NCBI RefSeq assembly: GCF_011090185.1
Contig: NZ_JAAFGS010000008.1
Span: forward strand, 1 to 64,000
DNA from: Saccharibacillus alkalitolerans
GTDB taxonomy: Bacteria; Bacillota; Bacilli; Paenibacillales; Paenibacillaceae
Reading direction: 5' to 3'
DNA: 64,000 nucleotides
Under the pieces are notes generated by a model. That model had not been told where the DNA came from, searched no databases, and saw only the letters and a program-made list of their open reading frames with translations. The position numbers and the translations under genes were made by a program. This document shows positions 26,556-34,438 of this stretch, piece after piece; the stretch's first letter is position 1, and every line of letters begins with the position of its first letter.

Positions 26556-26747
26556 ATGTACGAATACGATATTGTCCGGATCGAAATGGGAGCTTTGAAA
26601 GGCAAACCGAAAGAAGATCATCACGCGATCATTCATGCCCATGCCCGCGAAGGCTGGCGACTGGTCCAGCTGTTCGCTCCGCCGTCTGTGGGATACGGAA
26701 CGGCGACGTTCATGGAGCTGTATTTCGAACGCGAAATCCAAGCTTAA
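26556..26747 (+). CDS. DUF4177 small protein
   Basis: A 63-residue protein starting MYEYDIVRI, with a central REGWRLVQ segment, the hallmark of the DUF4177 family. AAAGGAG lies upstream of ATG 26556. It may be co-transcribed with the M50 gene 130 bases upstream and is followed by a terminator. No function is established for the family. Confidence 0.75.
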   Translation: MYEYDIVRIEMGALKGKPKEDHHAIIHAHAREGWRLVQLFAPPSVGYGTATFMELYFEREIQA

Positions 26748-26818
26748 AATTCCGGGCGGACCGGAAACGGCCAGACATCTCGAGAAAAGCTCGGCATTCA
26801 ACGAACCGCGCAAAACCG

Positions 26819-26860
26819 AAAGAAGCCCGCAATGTCGTATCGGCATCGCGGGCTTCTTTT
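26819..26860. terminator. Bidirectional terminator, DUF4177 and SDR genes
   Basis: AAAGAAGCCCGC (26819-26830) pairs with GCGGGCTTCTTT (26848-26859). Convergent genes flank it. Confidence 0.85.
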
Positions 26861-26947
26861 GCCGTATCGGCTGCGCGAATCTCGCTGCGCCGTCGTTCGC
26901 CTGTATCGGGTCGAGGCGCGCTGGTTTCGCGCGTTCCGCATGCGGCG

Positions 26948-27709
26948 CTAGTTTCTCGTCCGGTCGATATAAGGGAAGATCGGGTCCTGCAGCTTGAATT
27001 CGTACGTCGCTCCTTCCACGATGCCGACCGTCTTGTCGCTGTCGAACAGCTCCAGCAGGAAGCCCGCCATTTGCTCCGCGGTGTGGAACTTGCGAACGGA
27101 GGTCCCGTATTCGAAGCGTTCCACATCCAAAGCGCGTTTGGCGAACTCGGTTTCCGTCGCGGCCGGCGCAAGCACTTTGGCACGCATCGGCAGATTTTTG
27201 CTTCGGAGTTCCTGGGCGAGTCCTTCGGTAAAGGCGCTCACGTAGAACTTGGTCGCGCAGTAGGTCACCGCCTCCGCCACGATCGAATAGCCTCCGCGCG
27301 ACGAGATGTTGATGAGCTGCGTGCCTTCCTTGTCGGCATAATCGCGAACGTAGAGGGAAGAGAGAATCGTCAGCGCTTCGATGTTGAGATGCAGCATCTG
27401 CTCGATCTTCGGCAGATGCTGCTCCCCGACGGGATCGTAGTTGCCGAAGCCCGCGTTATTGATCAAGGTTTCGATCGAATAATCCCGCAGGCTGTCGTAG
27501 AACCCGTAGACGCGTTCGGCGGCGGACAAATCGACCGTGCGGACGACAACGTCCAGGCTGCCGTCGATCTCCGCGATGTTCGCCTTCAAACGTTCCAATT
27601 CTTCGGTACGCCGCGCCGCCAGGATCAAGTTTTTTCCTCTAGACGCAAAAGCAAGAGCCGCTTCGTAGCCGATCCCCGAGCTTGCTCCGGTAATGACGGT
27701 ATAGTTCAT
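26948..27709 (-). CDS. Short-chain dehydrogenase/reductase
   Basis: A 253-residue classical SDR. The cofactor motif TGASSGIG is at residues 7-14, NNAG at 84-87, the catalytic Ser in NISSRGG and the pair Tyr150/Lys154 in YCATK. RR at 33-34 after the second strand suggests NADPH. Of two adjacent ATGs, 27709 is better spaced from GGGAGG than 27712. It diverges from a MerR regulator with a 19-base-spacer promoter between them, so it is likely the regulator's target. Substrate unknown. Confidence 0.85.
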   Translation of the reverse strand: MNYTVITGASSGIGYEAALAFASRGKNLILAARRTEELERLKANIAEIDGSLDVVVRTVDLSAAERVYGFYDSLRDYSIETLINNAGFGNYDPVGEQHLPKIEQMLHLNIEALTILSSLYVRDYADKEGTQLINISSRGGYSIVAEAVTYCATKFYVSAFTEGLAQELRSKNLPMRAKVLAPAATETEFAKRALDVERFEYGTSVRKFHTAEQMAGFLLELFDSDKTVGIVEGATYEFKLQDPIFPYIDRTRN

Positions 27710-27763
27710 CATGATTCCTCCCTTGCCCGATCGATTGAGACATTGCGATCGGTCCTTAAGTCG

Positions 27764-27794
27764 ATTATATTGATTAGAGTTTACTCTAAGTCAA
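27764..27794 (-). promoter_or_regulatory. MerR-type promoter with 19-base spacer
   Basis: Read on the minus strand, TTGACT (27789-27794) and TATAAT (27764-27769) are separated by 19 bases. The palindrome TTAGAGTTTACTCTAA (27774-27789) fills the spacer. Overlong spacers with a centred dyad are the hallmark of promoters that MerR proteins untwist to activate. Confidence 0.85.
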
Positions 27795-27820
27795 GTCGGA
27801 AAAAGAAGAAGGAGTCGAAC

Positions 27821-28183
27821 ATGCTTACAATCGGCGAAACGGCGGAAGTGCTCGGAATCAGTGCCCATACTTTGCGGTACTACGAAAAGGAAAGGATCGT
27901 CTTGCCGCTGCGGGATGCGGGCGGAGACCGAAGATACGACGAATCGCATATCAGCTGGCTGAAGTTCGTCATCAAGCTCAAAGAAACGCAGATGCCGATC
28001 GCGGCTATTCAGAAGTACGCTTCGCTGGTACGGGAAGGCGAGCATACCGCGGAAGCCCGGGTGAAGCTGCTGGCCGAGCACAAACGATCGATCCGGGCCC
28101 AGCTTGAGACGCTCACCGCCGCGGACGAGATGCTGGAACGCAAAATCGCGGGATATCGGACTTTGATCGGATCGTCGAGATAA
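27821..28183 (+). CDS. MerR-family transcriptional regulator
   Basis: A 120-residue regulator. The winged helix-turn-helix TIGETAEVLGISAHTLRYYE (residues 3-22) is followed by the DRRYDE wing and a coiled-coil dimer helix. No metal-binding Cys cluster is present, so it belongs with the short redox/organic-compound-sensing members. ATG 27821 follows AGAAGGAG. It diverges from the SDR gene and likely activates it through the dyad at 27774-27789. Confidence 0.9.
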   Translation: MLTIGETAEVLGISAHTLRYYEKERIVLPLRDAGGDRRYDESHISWLKFVIKLKETQMPIAAIQKYASLVREGEHTAEARVKLLAEHKRSIRAQLETLTAADEMLERKIAGYRTLIGSSR

Positions 28184-28301
28184 GATTGCGCGACATCGGC
28201 CGTAAAGGTTCGAAAAAGACGCTTTGAAACACTTTAACGATTTTATCGTATAAAGGGAAATAGAAACCGACCCTATCATTGATCGCGAAGGAGAGGTAAC
28301 G

Positions 28302-28600
28302 ATGAACCCGTATCACGACATGCAAGTTCCCGCGAATCTATTCCGAGGCTTGGAAGGGGTAGGCGGATATCTGGCGGTCACGGACACCCATGTTTTTTTA
28401 AACCGCACAGTCTCAATATCCAAAAAAAAGAGCTGAGTATCGGGATGGACGAAATCGAATACGCGCAGGAACGGAAAACGTGGAAGATTATTCCGAACGG
28501 AATGCTTCTGCGTCTTAAATCCGGTCAGGAATATAAGTTCGTGCTGAACAACCGGAAAAACGCCATCGATTTTATCAACAAAAAAGCCCAATCCTATTAG
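28302..28600 (+). pseudogene. GRAM/PH-like domain protein, split by a -1 frameshift
   Basis: From ATG 28302 (ribosome site AGGAGAGG) the frame closes after 44 codons at 28434-28436. A -1 shift in the T7 tract at 28393-28399 restores a continuous 99-residue GRAM/PH-like protein ending at 28598-28600. The recovered sequence FKPHSLNIQKKELSI, then WKIIPNG and QEYKFVL, fits that family, whereas the unshifted frame after the tract does not. The shift point is a textbook slippery heptamer, T TTT TTA (28394-28400), in the correct phase. Options are an inactivating deletion, a homopolymer sequencing error or programmed frameshifting. Confidence 0.75.
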
Positions 28601-28650
28601 GCTTTGTACGCAGCTCGGCGACATTCATCTCGAGCCAATGTTTTTTGTCG

Positions 28651-28687
28651 AAAAGCTATCCTTCTTTTTAAGGGGATAGCTTTTTTT
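28651..28687 (+). terminator. Terminator after the GRAM-domain gene
   Basis: AAAAGCTATCC (28651-28661) pairs with GGATAGCTTTT (28674-28684), followed by more T residues. Confidence 0.85.
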
Positions 28688-28775
28688 AAACCAAATTTAA
28701 ACTTGAGGTCGCCCTCCGTTTAACCTTGCCTCCTTATCATAAGAAACAACGATAAGAAAACGAGAGGTGAGGGAC

Positions 28776-29762
28776 ATGACCGAAATGATGATCGAGACCC
28801 GCAACTTGACGAAAAAGTACCGGGGCACCCGCGCGGTGGACGCGCTCAATCTGGCGATTCCGCGAGGCGAAATTTACGGCTTCCTGGGGCCGAACGGCGC
28901 GGGCAAAACGACGACGATCCGCATGCTGCTCGGCCTGATCAAGCCGGACAGCGGCGTCGTGCAGATCTTCGGGCAGGATCTGAGAAAGGACCGGCTCCGG
29001 ATTCTGCGCCGCGTCGGCTCGCTGGTCGAATATCCGTCGTATTACGGGCACCTGAACGCGATCGAGAATCTGGAAACGAGCCGCCGCATCCTGAACGTGC
29101 CGAAGAGCCGGATCGACGAGGTGCTGCACACGGTCGGCCTGACCAAGGACGCCAAGCGCCACGTCAAAGGCTATTCGCTCGGCATGAAGCAGCGGCTCGG
29201 CATCGCGTCGGCGCTGCTGGGCAGCCCGGAGCTGCTGATTCTGGACGAACCGACGAACGGGCTGGACCCTTCGGGTATCCTCGAGATTCGCGAACTGATC
29301 AAAAGAATGCCGCAGGAGCAGGGCATCACGGTGCTCGTCTCCAGCCACCTGCTGAGCGAAGTGGAACAGATGGCGAGCAGCGTGGGCATCGTCAATCAGG
29401 GCCGGATGATCTTCCAGGACACGATCCCGAATCTGCAGCGCAAAGCGGGCAGCGAGATTCATATCGCCCTGTCCGACGCGGAAACGGCGATGATTACGGC
29501 GCGCGAACTGGGCTGCTTCCCGCGTCTGGATCAGGGCAAGCTGGTATTCAAAGGCATCGACAACGATCAGATCGCCCGGCTGGTGACGGCGCTGGTCGAC
29601 GCGCGCCACAGCATTTACCGGGTCGAGGAGCGCCGCAAGTCGCTGGAAGACCTGTTCCTGACGATGACGGGCGGTGGTTCTTCGGACGCCGCAAGCGCCG
29701 ACGACACGATCGCTTCCGGCGCGCCCCGAGCGGCCGGACTGCGGAGGGAGGCGGCGCAATGA
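28776..29762 (+). CDS. ABC transporter ATP-binding protein, lantibiotic-immunity type
   Basis: A 328-residue ATPase. Walker A is GPNGAGKTT, the signature YSLGMKQR, Walker B LLILDEPTNGLDP and the switch His SSHLLSE. The sequence style is that of LanF/BcrA-like immunity ATPases. ATG 28776 is favoured over GTG 28767 because AGAGGTG is then correctly spaced. The last 30 residues are an Ala/Ser-rich tail. It overlaps the first permease gene by four bases. It would work with both permeases downstream to expel peptide antibiotics or similar compounds from the membrane. Confidence 0.87.
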   Translation: MTEMMIETRNLTKKYRGTRAVDALNLAIPRGEIYGFLGPNGAGKTTTIRMLLGLIKPDSGVVQIFGQDLRKDRLRILRRVGSLVEYPSYYGHLNAIENLETSRRILNVPKSRIDEVLHTVGLTKDAKRHVKGYSLGMKQRLGIASALLGSPELLILDEPTNGLDPSGILEIRELIKRMPQEQGITVLVSSHLLSEVEQMASSVGIVNQGRMIFQDTIPNLQRKAGSEIHIALSDAETAMITARELGCFPRLDQGKLVFKGIDNDQIARLVTALVDARHSIYRVEERRKSLEDLFLTMTGGGSSDAASADDTIASGAPRAAGLRREAAQ

Positions 29763-30475
29763 TCGGCAAACTGCTGAGCACCGATCTGCTCAAAATGCGC
29801 CGCACCGGCATCTGGTGGGTCGTGCTGATCGGTCCCGTCGGATTGGCGGCCATGCAGGCGCTCAACTTCGGGCTTCGTTACGACTACTTGGTGCGAGGCC
29901 GCTATGCGGCCGATCCGTGGTCCGGGCTGCTGAACGAGACGGCGATGTTCGTGCCGATCGCGGTCTATCTCGCGATGACGCTGCTGATGGCCATGATCGC
30001 GAATATCGAGAACAAGCAGAATTCCTGGAAACAGATGCTGGCGCTGCCGGTCCGCCGCTCCCAGGTATTCGCCTCCAAATTCCTCTGCTGCCTGATCCAA
30101 CTGCTGGCCGCCTGCGCGCTGCTGAGCGTTTCGACGGCGGCCGTCGGGTTGGCGCTGAATTTCTCCGGGCCGATTCCTTACGCCGACCTGCTGACGTTCG
30201 GGGTGTATCCGATGCTCGCGTCGCTGCCGATGCTGGGCTTCACGCTGTGGCTGACGCTGACGTTCCGCAACCAAGCGATTCCGATCTCGCTCGGCATCGC
30301 GGCATCGCTGATGTCCGTCTTCGGCGCTTCCATGCCGGAAGTCGTCCCGCTGGCCTGGCCGGCGCTGGTCGTAAGCGGCCAGAGAGCGCTGACCTTCATG
30401 GGGTTGGGCGTCGGGCTGTTCGCCGTCCTGTATTTGCTCGGTTCGGCGCATTTTTCGAGAAAGGACGTGGCTTGA
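29759..30475 (+). CDS. ABC-2 permease, lantibiotic-immunity (LanE/LanG) type, first subunit
   Basis: A 238-residue permease with about six membrane segments. The conserved amphipathic loop NKQNSWKQMLALPVRRS (about 84-100) is characteristic of the MutE/EpiE immunity permeases. It overlaps the ATPase gene (ATGA), and its stop directly abuts the ATG of the second permease. Confidence 0.82.
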   Translation: MIGKLLSTDLLKMRRTGIWWVVLIGPVGLAAMQALNFGLRYDYLVRGRYAADPWSGLLNETAMFVPIAVYLAMTLLMAMIANIENKQNSWKQMLALPVRRSQVFASKFLCCLIQLLAACALLSVSTAAVGLALNFSGPIPYADLLTFGVYPMLASLPMLGFTLWLTLTFRNQAIPISLGIAASLMSVFGASMPEVVPLAWPALVVSGQRALTFMGLGVGLFAVLYLLGSAHFSRKDVA

Positions 30476-31216
30476 ATGACGACATGGATCGCGGCGCTGC
30501 GGAGCGAACGAATCAAGCTCGGACGCTCCCAGATTATGCTGCTGACGATTATCGATCCCGTATTGTGCGCAGGGGTCGGGCTGCTGTCGACCGTCGATAA
30601 CGGAGAAGGGGCATGGTTCGGGCTTCTGCTTGTGATGACGCTGCTGCACGCCATGTTTTTCCTTCCGATGATGGCGGGCATTTTCTCGGCATTCGTCTGC
30701 CGCTACGAACATGCGGGAGGCGGCTGGAAGCAGATGATGTCCCTCCCCGTTTCGCGTAGTGCGCTGTATCTGTCGAAGCTGCTGGTCGTAACCGGCGCGC
30801 TGGCGCTGAGCCAGCTGCTGTTTTTTGCCGCGGTGCTGGGCGTCGGCCTGCTCAAAGGCTTCGACCTCTCCCAGGTACCGTGGAACCTGTTCGCCGTCAG
30901 AATGCTGGGCGGCTTCGCAGCCTGCCTGCCGCTGGCCGCATTGCAGCTGTTCGTGTCCGCGATGTGGAGCAGCTTCGCCGCTCCGCTCGTGCTGAACATG
31001 ATTTTCACCGTGCCGAATATTTTGGTTGCAAACTCTGCGGACTTTGCTCCGTATTATCCTTGGGTGCAGCCGATGCTGGTGATGATGCAGGCGGGCGGGG
31101 AATACGACTTCGGCGGGTTTACGCTGCCGCTGCTGAACTTGATGATAACGGTCGGAGGAAGTTTCGCGGTGTTTGCGGCGGCGGGGCTGGCGTATTTCGG
31201 CCGGAAACCCGTATAA
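30476..31216 (+). CDS. ABC-2 permease, lantibiotic-immunity type, second subunit
   Basis: A 246-residue permease paralogous to the gene before it. It shares the loop EHAGGGWKQMMSLPVSRS (about 80-97) and the same membrane layout. Its ATG follows the previous stop with no gap. ATPase plus two unequal permeases gives a LanFEG-type transporter, but no lantibiotic biosynthesis gene is near, so self-protection against foreign peptides is more likely. Confidence 0.82.
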   Translation: MTTWIAALRSERIKLGRSQIMLLTIIDPVLCAGVGLLSTVDNGEGAWFGLLLVMTLLHAMFFLPMMAGIFSAFVCRYEHAGGGWKQMMSLPVSRSALYLSKLLVVTGALALSQLLFFAAVLGVGLLKGFDLSQVPWNLFAVRMLGGFAACLPLAALQLFVSAMWSSFAAPLVLNMIFTVPNILVANSADFAPYYPWVQPMLVMMQAGGEYDFGGFTLPLLNLMITVGGSFAVFAAAGLAYFGRKPV

Positions 31217-31379
31217 ACCCGCACCGCTGAAAAAGACAAAAGAAAAATTCGAGAAAAGTGCCGCCGAGTGTTCACGAATCGTCCGTTTATGACGTTTATA
31301 GGAGAAAAGGCGAATTTTCGAAGCGCGAGAGGGCCCGGCGAGACGGCCGGCGCCCCGCTGCGGAAGGAGGTACAATTTC

Positions 31380-31754
31380 ATGATGGGCAAAAGAAAGTTC
31401 ATCCCGGCCGCCTGCATGGCCGCCGCGATTTCGCTGGCGGCATGGGCTCATCCGGTTGGCGCCGAGGCGGCCGTTCCGGAAGCAAACGCTGCCGCTTCGG
31501 CGGCGCAAACATCGTTTATCGGCAGCCCGGAAGCTTCGCTGACGATGCTGCACCGGGAAGAGGCCGCGGGATACGAAGCGAAAAACGGTTCCGAGCAGGC
31601 CATGCTCGACACCGGAGTCGAGTTCTACGAAGCGGCCCAAGGATCGCACGGAAAAGCCTTTTCCGTATTTTGCGTATCCCTGGTCGTGTCGTTGGCGCTG
31701 ATGTTCGGCATTTTCGGGTTGTTCGTTCGCCGAGGAAGATCCGGGCACCGCTGA
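31380..31754 (+). CDS. Small secreted/membrane-anchored protein of unknown function
   Basis: A 124-residue protein with an excellent ribosome site (AAGGAGGT, eight bases before ATG 31380). Residues 1-28 form a Sec signal with likely cleavage after VGAEA. A mature Ala/Glu-rich part follows, and a membrane segment at about 95-115 ends in a basic tail (VRRGRSGHR), so the mature part faces outside. Not recognised as any family. It sits 163 bases after the immunity-type transporter and ends at a shared terminator. Confidence 0.65.
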   Translation: MMGKRKFIPAACMAAAISLAAWAHPVGAEAAVPEANAAASAAQTSFIGSPEASLTMLHREEAAGYEAKNGSEQAMLDTGVEFYEAAQGSHGKAFSVFCVSLVVSLALMFGIFGLFVRRGRSGHR

Positions 31755-31804
31755 CGGCGGGAAATGCCCTGCAATTTAAGGCGGAAAGTTAAAATATCCA
31801 TGAC

Positions 31805-31842
31805 AAAAAACGGTCCGGAGCTGTGCTCCGGACCGTTTTTTT
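31805..31842. terminator. Strong bidirectional terminator
   Basis: A perfect 17-base stem, AAAAAACGGTCCGGAGC (31805-31821) with its complement at 31825-31841, loop TGT, between convergent genes. Confidence 0.95.
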
Positions 31843-31853
31843 AGCGTCAGCAC

Positions 31854-32810
31854 TCAAGAAGGCTGCGCCAGGCTCTCCATTCCCGCTCGGATGATCTCGC
31901 AGGAACGTTCAAAGAGAATTTTTTCCTCGTCACTGAGATTGAATTCGATCAACTCTTCGATGCCGCCGTCGCCGATGATCGCGGGTACGCCGACGCAGAC
32001 GTCCTTCTGGCCGTATTCGCCGTCCAGGATCGCCGATACCGCGATGATGCGGTGGTCGTCGTTCAGGATGGAGCGGGTGATATACGCGATGGCGCTGCCG
32101 ATGCCGAACTGGGTCGAGCCTTTGCGGGTGAAGATTTCCCAACCGGCGTCTTTGGTCTTGCGCGCGATGTCGTTCAGATCGAGATCGGGGAAGCGCAGCT
32201 TGTGCTCTTCGACGATGTGCAGAATCGGCTTGCCGCCGATCGTAACATGCGACCAGGCGACGAACTGCGATTCGCCGTGCTCGCCCATGGCGTAGCCGTG
32301 CACGCTGCGAGGGTCCACTTGGAACACGTCGGCCAGTAGCGTCTTAAGGCGCGCCGAATCGATCGACGTGCCGGTCCCGATCACCCGATGGCGCGGCAGT
32401 CCCGATACCTGGGCCGTGATCTGGGTGACGATATCGACCGGGTTGGCGGCCGCGACGAAGATGCCGTCGAAGCCGCTGCTCATGACCGCAGTCACGATTT
32501 CGCGGGTGATCGAAGCGGCTTCGGCGACAATGTCCATGCGCTTCTGTCCCGCTTTGACGTTGGCGCCGGCCGTCAGCACCACGATGTCCGCGTCGCCGCA
32601 GTCGGCATAGCCGCCCGCGCGCACGCGGGTGCGCGTCGAAGTGAAGTCCGCGCAGTGGGACAGGTCGAGCGCCTGCGCGAGCGCATGTTCATGGTTGCGG
32701 CTGATCAGGACGATTTCGTCGCAGATCGACTGGTTGATCATGGCGTAAGCGCAGCTTGAGCCCACTAGACCCGATCCGATAATGGCAACTTTGCGATTTT
32801 TTCTGCCCAT
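31854..32810 (-). CDS. ldh: L-lactate dehydrogenase family protein
   Basis: A 318-residue NAD-dependent 2-hydroxyacid dehydrogenase. The nucleotide motif GSGLVGSS (13-20), Asp151, Arg154 (IDSAR) and the catalytic His178 (GEHGES) are present, as is the mobile-loop Arg91. The loop residue that sets substrate choice, Gln102 in standard numbering of lactate dehydrogenase, is Val85 here (GANVKAGQKR). Pyruvate may therefore not be the best substrate; a bulkier 2-ketoacid is possible. AGGGAG precedes ATG 32810. Monocistronic. Confidence 0.82.
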   Translation of the reverse strand: MGRKNRKVAIIGSGLVGSSCAYAMINQSICDEIVLISRNHEHALAQALDLSHCADFTSTRTRVRAGGYADCGDADIVVLTAGANVKAGQKRMDIVAEAASITREIVTAVMSSGFDGIFVAAANPVDIVTQITAQVSGLPRHRVIGTGTSIDSARLKTLLADVFQVDPRSVHGYAMGEHGESQFVAWSHVTIGGKPILHIVEEHKLRFPDLDLNDIARKTKDAGWEIFTRKGSTQFGIGSAIAYITRSILNDDHRIIAVSAILDGEYGQKDVCVGVPAIIGDGGIEELIEFNLSDEEKILFERSCEIIRAGMESLAQPS

Positions 32811-33166
32811 GTTGTCACTCCCTAGTTATTAATGATTTGTATCGAAAATTTATAAGTGAAAGGTTTTCTTGTTTACTTCTTTACATGAAAAATTCCAAAA
32901 CGGCTCGTCTTTTTCATTTTAACGGATAAAAAGTCGGTTGTCAGCCACAAAATGCATGAATATGTTACGATACATGACATGTTTGACGGAAAAGCGAATA
33001 AAAAGAACACAAATGGAAGAAAAGGAGACGGGAACGGGGATGAAGAGACGAAAGGGACGGCCTGGGGCGCAAAAGGGTATATACCTAATGTTGCCTTGCT
33101 GCCGCTTGCCTTTTCGGAAAATCGGAAAAAGCGGGGAAGGCCAATACAAACGGAGGTGAGCAAATC
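32811..33166. other. Divergent intergenic region, ldh and YfmJ-like genes
   Basis: This 356-base gap contains a promoter toward the right-hand gene and a 39-codon open frame (33040-33159) with a ribosome-like AAAAGGAG, whose stop overlaps the next gene's GGAGGTGA. Its amino-acid sequence is basic and unremarkable, so it is not called as a gene. Confidence 0.5.
32938..32966 (+). promoter_or_regulatory. Sigma-A-like promoter of the YfmJ-like gene
   Basis: TTGTCA (32938-32943), a 17-base spacer and TATGTT (32961-32966), about 200 bases before the GTG start. Confidence 0.55.
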
Positions 33167-34165
33167 GTGTCCGAGAAAAAGCGCTTTGTGCTGGCAAGCC
33201 GTCCCGACGGTATGCCGACAAGGGAGAATTTCGAATTGAAGACGGAAGAGCTGGAAGCGCCGAAAGACGGCGAGATTACGGTCGAGACGCTGTACTTGTC
33301 GGTCGATCCTTATATGAGAGGCCGGATGAACGACACCAAGTCTTATGCCAAACCTTATGAAATCGGCGGCACGTTCGGAGGCGGAGCGGTCGGACGCGTG
33401 ATCGAGAGCCGGCATGCTTCCCACAAAGAAGGCGATATCGTACAGGGCGGATGGGGCTGGCAGACGCATGCGGCCGTGAACGGCGATCACGTCGTTCCGG
33501 TCGATCCCGACCTGGCGCCTGTTCAGTCTTCGATCGGCGCGCTGGGGATGCCCGGACTGACCGCTTATTTCGGTCTGCTGGATATCGGTCAGCCGAAAGA
33601 GGGTGAGACGGTGGTCGTCTCCGGCGCGGGCGGGGCGGTCGGCATGATCGTCGGTCAGATCGCGAAGATCAAAGGCGCACGGGTTGTCGGCATTTCCGGT
33701 TCGGAAGAGAAAAACCGCTATTTGTCCGAAGAACTGGGCTTCGACGCGGTCGTCAACTACAAGACGGAATCGCTGGGCGAGGCGCTGGAACGGGCATGCC
33801 CGGACGGCGTGGACGTGTATTTCGACAATGTGGGCGGCGAAGTGAGCGATGCCGTGTTCCTGCTGCTGAACAGCAATGCGCGGATTCCGCTGTGCGGGCA
33901 GATTTCGCAGTACAACGTGAGCGATCCCGAGCCGGGACCGCGTTTCCTTCCGCTTCTGCTGACCCGGACGGCGCTCGTCAAAGGCTTCCTGGTCGGGCAG
34001 TATCAGCAGCGCTTCGGCGAAGCAATCCCCGAGATGGCCGGCTGGATGCGGGAAGGCAAGCTCAAATACCGGGAGAACATCATCGAAGGATTCGATAATG
34101 CGCCGGAAGCCTTTTTCGGACTGTTTACCGGAGAAAACCTGGGCAAGCAGTTGGTGAAAGTCTAA
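33167..34165 (+). CDS. NADP-dependent oxidoreductase, MDR superfamily (YfmJ-like)
   Basis: A 332-residue zinc-free medium-chain reductase of the leukotriene-B4 12-hydroxydehydrogenase/YfmJ group, expected to reduce double bonds of enones or enals. The substrate-site segment SVDPYMRGRM lies near residue 46, the Rossmann motif GAGGAVGMIVGQ in the middle, and FDNVGGEVSDAV follows. GTG 33167 is preceded by GGAGGTGA. No operon partner. Confidence 0.87.
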   Translation: MSEKKRFVLASRPDGMPTRENFELKTEELEAPKDGEITVETLYLSVDPYMRGRMNDTKSYAKPYEIGGTFGGGAVGRVIESRHASHKEGDIVQGGWGWQTHAAVNGDHVVPVDPDLAPVQSSIGALGMPGLTAYFGLLDIGQPKEGETVVVSGAGGAVGMIVGQIAKIKGARVVGISGSEEKNRYLSEELGFDAVVNYKTESLGEALERACPDGVDVYFDNVGGEVSDAVFLLLNSNARIPLCGQISQYNVSDPEPGPRFLPLLLTRTALVKGFLVGQYQQRFGEAIPEMAGWMREGKLKYRENIIEGFDNAPEAFFGLFTGENLGKQLVKV

Positions 34166-34282
34166 AAAAGAGTTTGCCGTCGAAAAAGGCCGAAGGCGGC
34201 GTCCGGGCGGCGACGGGACGAAAAAGCCGCCGCGGACTTCCCGCATGCCGAAACCTGGCGGAACGAATGAACGCGAAGAAAA

Positions 34283-34303
34283 GCCCGGGAGAAATTCCCG
34301 GGC
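34283..34303 (-). terminator. Terminator of the NagZ-fusion gene
   Basis: GCCCGGGA (34283-34290) and TCCCGGGC (34296-34303) form a hairpin followed on the minus strand by TTTTCTT. Confidence 0.65.
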
Positions 34304-34318
34304 CATAACGTGCCTGGC

Positions 34319-34353
34319 AAACCGGCGTTCCGTTACGGAACGCCGGTTTTTTT
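34319..34353 (+). terminator. Terminator-like hairpin after the YfmJ-like gene
   Basis: A 14-base perfect stem, AAACCGGCGTTCCG (34319-34332) with CGGAACGCCGGTTT (34336-34349), then TTTT on the plus strand. Confidence 0.85.
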
Positions 34354-34438
34354 GCATGGATTTCCGCTTCCCGACCTTCGTTCTGGGCCGGTGCATTCGG
34401 GGAACGAGCAGGCCGCCGAACGGAATCCGGATTTGACG

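Noticed and set aside
33040-33159. 39-codon possible leader peptide before the YfmJ-like gene
   Set aside because: It has a ribosome-like sequence, but the composition is unremarkable and no attenuator or regulatory codon run is seen.
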